Source: Candidatus Sabulitectum sp. (GTDB lineage Bacteria > Fermentibacterota > Fermentibacteria > Fermentibacterales > Fermentibacteraceae). From it: a stretch of 6,513 nt of DNA. Under the pieces are notes generated by a model. It worked only from the letters and a program-made list of their open reading frames with translations, searched no databases and was not told the DNA's origin. The first letter of the stretch is position 1; every line of letters starts with the position of its first letter. The position numbers were made by a program, and so were the translations under genes. Shown here piece by piece: positions 5,746-6,513 of the stretch. The stretch covers positions 1 through 6,513 of the forward strand of contig JAGLDB010000109.1 of NCBI GenBank assembly GCA_023145935.1, in the 5' to 3' direction.

Positions 5746-6372
5746 ATGAAGATACTGCCTGCTGCTCTTATACTAATTAGCTATATCTCATCCGCTGGTT
5801 CTCTTCCCGTTTACCCTGGCCCGATAGAGCAAGGCGATGGAGACTGGTTGGTCTATGATAACGGGACTGCACAGTGGACCACTTGGGACGGTCGTTATCG
5901 AGGAGTTTGGTTCAATATCTATGACTTTGTGCCCGGGTGGATGGGTTGTGAAATTTCTGAAACTGAGCTCTGGTTTTACCACCACGTAAGCTACCCATGG
6001 GACATTTCGGAGTTTACTATGGAGCTCTGGAATGGTGGTTCCACAGGTCCAGAGGTCTTTCTATTTGATTCCACTGCTACAGCATTGCACTACGCTCCTG
6101 CAAACATTGAAATTTCTCAAGAAGTTATTGCTGAAAGCAACTTCTGGTGTCTGCAAAATACCGAGTTAAGTAGCGGAGGCTGGCCTTCAATTCTTGCTGA
6201 CCATGGCACGCCTGGGTCAATCTATCACAGCTATTTTAGTGATACACTTTCCGGCGTATGGCAGCCGTTTGATAGAGCGGGACCATCTGATTTCTTTGTA
6301 AGAATCTATGCAGATTTTCTGTATGAAAATTTTCAGCGAACCACATGGGGAGAAATAAAAACAGTTTTCTAA
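5746..6372 (+). CDS. Small tryptophan-rich secreted protein of unknown function
   Basis: A 208-residue protein that I do not recognise as a named family. The first 19 or so residues form a signal peptide (MK, core ILPAALILISYI, then SSAGS). The mature part looks all-beta, with alternating hydrophobic strands such as GVWFNIYDF (54-62), ELWFYHHVSY (75-84) and FTMELWNG (90-97). It has 12 tryptophans in 208 residues, well above normal, and just two cysteines (68 and 135), which could form a disulfide after export. It ends TTWGEIKTVF with no T9SS-type sorting domain, unlike the two large secreted proteins before it. It could be a periplasmic or lipid-free extracellular partner, or a protein sent out by another route. 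A lectin-like or jelly-roll fold is a guess from the aromatic strands. It follows the second propeller gene by 36 bases, probably in one operon. Confidence 0.8.
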   Translation: MKILPAALILISYISSAGSLPVYPGPIEQGDGDWLVYDNGTAQWTTWDGRYRGVWFNIYDFVPGWMGCEISETELWFYHHVSYPWDISEFTMELWNGGSTGPEVFLFDSTATALHYAPANIEISQEVIAESNFWCLQNTELSSGGWPSILADHGTPGSIYHSYFSDTLSGVWQPFDRAGPSDFFVRIYADFLYENFQRTTWGEIKTVF

Positions 6373-6513
6373 GTAACTGATCTGCTCCTAATTGATGGTT
6401 TCTTAGAGGTATTTCTGGAAACCGATATCTTATGTGCCAATTGCAGAACCGACTGGTCCTTTCTGAGAAGCAGCCGGCTACATAAAGTAAGGTTCTTACT
6501 TCTTCAGATAGCT
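6373..6513. other. Right-hand end of the window, no gene seen
   Basis: There is no open frame of useful length on either strand. A 7-bp inverted repeat with a 3-base loop, AAGTAAG-GTT-CTTACTT, lies at 6485-6501. It is AT-rich and lacks a T-run, so it is at best a weak terminator of the upstream operon. Confidence 0.5.

Noticed and set aside
2125..6495. 11-bp inverted match GAACCTTACTT (2125-2135) with AAGTAAGGTTC (6485-6495) as ends of a mobile element
   Set aside because: Several 11-bp matches are expected by chance in 6.5 kb. There is no transposase or target duplication, and the ends do not bound a coherent unit.
6485..6501. Hairpin AAGTAAG-GTT-CTTACTT as an intrinsic terminator
   Set aside because: The stem is short and AT-rich with no T-run after it, and it lies over 110 bases beyond the stop. 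Too weak to call.

Overview
The window (6513 bases) reads as a piece of chromosome from an uncultured, free-living bacterium of the FCB superphylum, or a related candidate phylum, that uses a type IX secretion system (T9SS). Two large secreted proteins end in what look like T9SS type A C-terminal sorting domains. Unlike typical Bacteroidetes, the genes have clear Shine-Dalgarno sequences and near-consensus sigma70-type promoters (TTGACA or TTTACA with TATAAT). This points to a lineage such as Fermentibacterota, Cloacimonadota, Eisenbacteria or Latescibacterota rather than Bacteroidetes proper. The exact phylum is inference.

Layout. (1) Bases 1-1183, + strand: the tail of one ABC-2 type permease, cut by the window edge, and a complete second ABC-2 permease. 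They are joined by a stop/start overlap (TAATG), so this is the 3' end of an ABC exporter operon with a pair of permeases. (2) Bases 1194-2089, - strand: a compact type II toxin-antitoxin module of the TacA/TacT (DUF1778 plus GNAT) kind, convergent with the exporter. Antitoxin and toxin overlap by GTGA, and the toxin starts with GTG. A promoter is bracketed by two copies of a 19-bp palindrome 53 bp apart. (3) Bases 2090-2347: an intergenic region with an 11-bp tandem repeat and a plausible promoter. (4) Bases 2348-4147, +: a secreted seven-repeat FG-GAP/VCBS-like beta-propeller with a T9SS tail. Its signal peptide is intact, but the frame has no ATG, GTG or TTG in front of it, so either an ATC start is used or the start is mutated. 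(5) Bases 4148-4341: an intergenic region with a strong promoter. (6) Bases 4342-6372, +: a second, unrelated seven-repeat secreted propeller with a T9SS tail, then, 36 bases on, a small Trp-rich secreted protein without a sorting domain; the two are probably one transcript. (7) Bases 6373-6513: no gene seen.

How the parts fit. The three secreted proteins are probably cell-surface or extracellular products, two of them delivered through T9SS; their ligands cannot be read from sequence. The toxin-antitoxin module is a self-contained, autoregulated unit between the exporter operon and the secreted-protein genes. I see no insertion sequence, tRNA, rRNA or CRISPR array.
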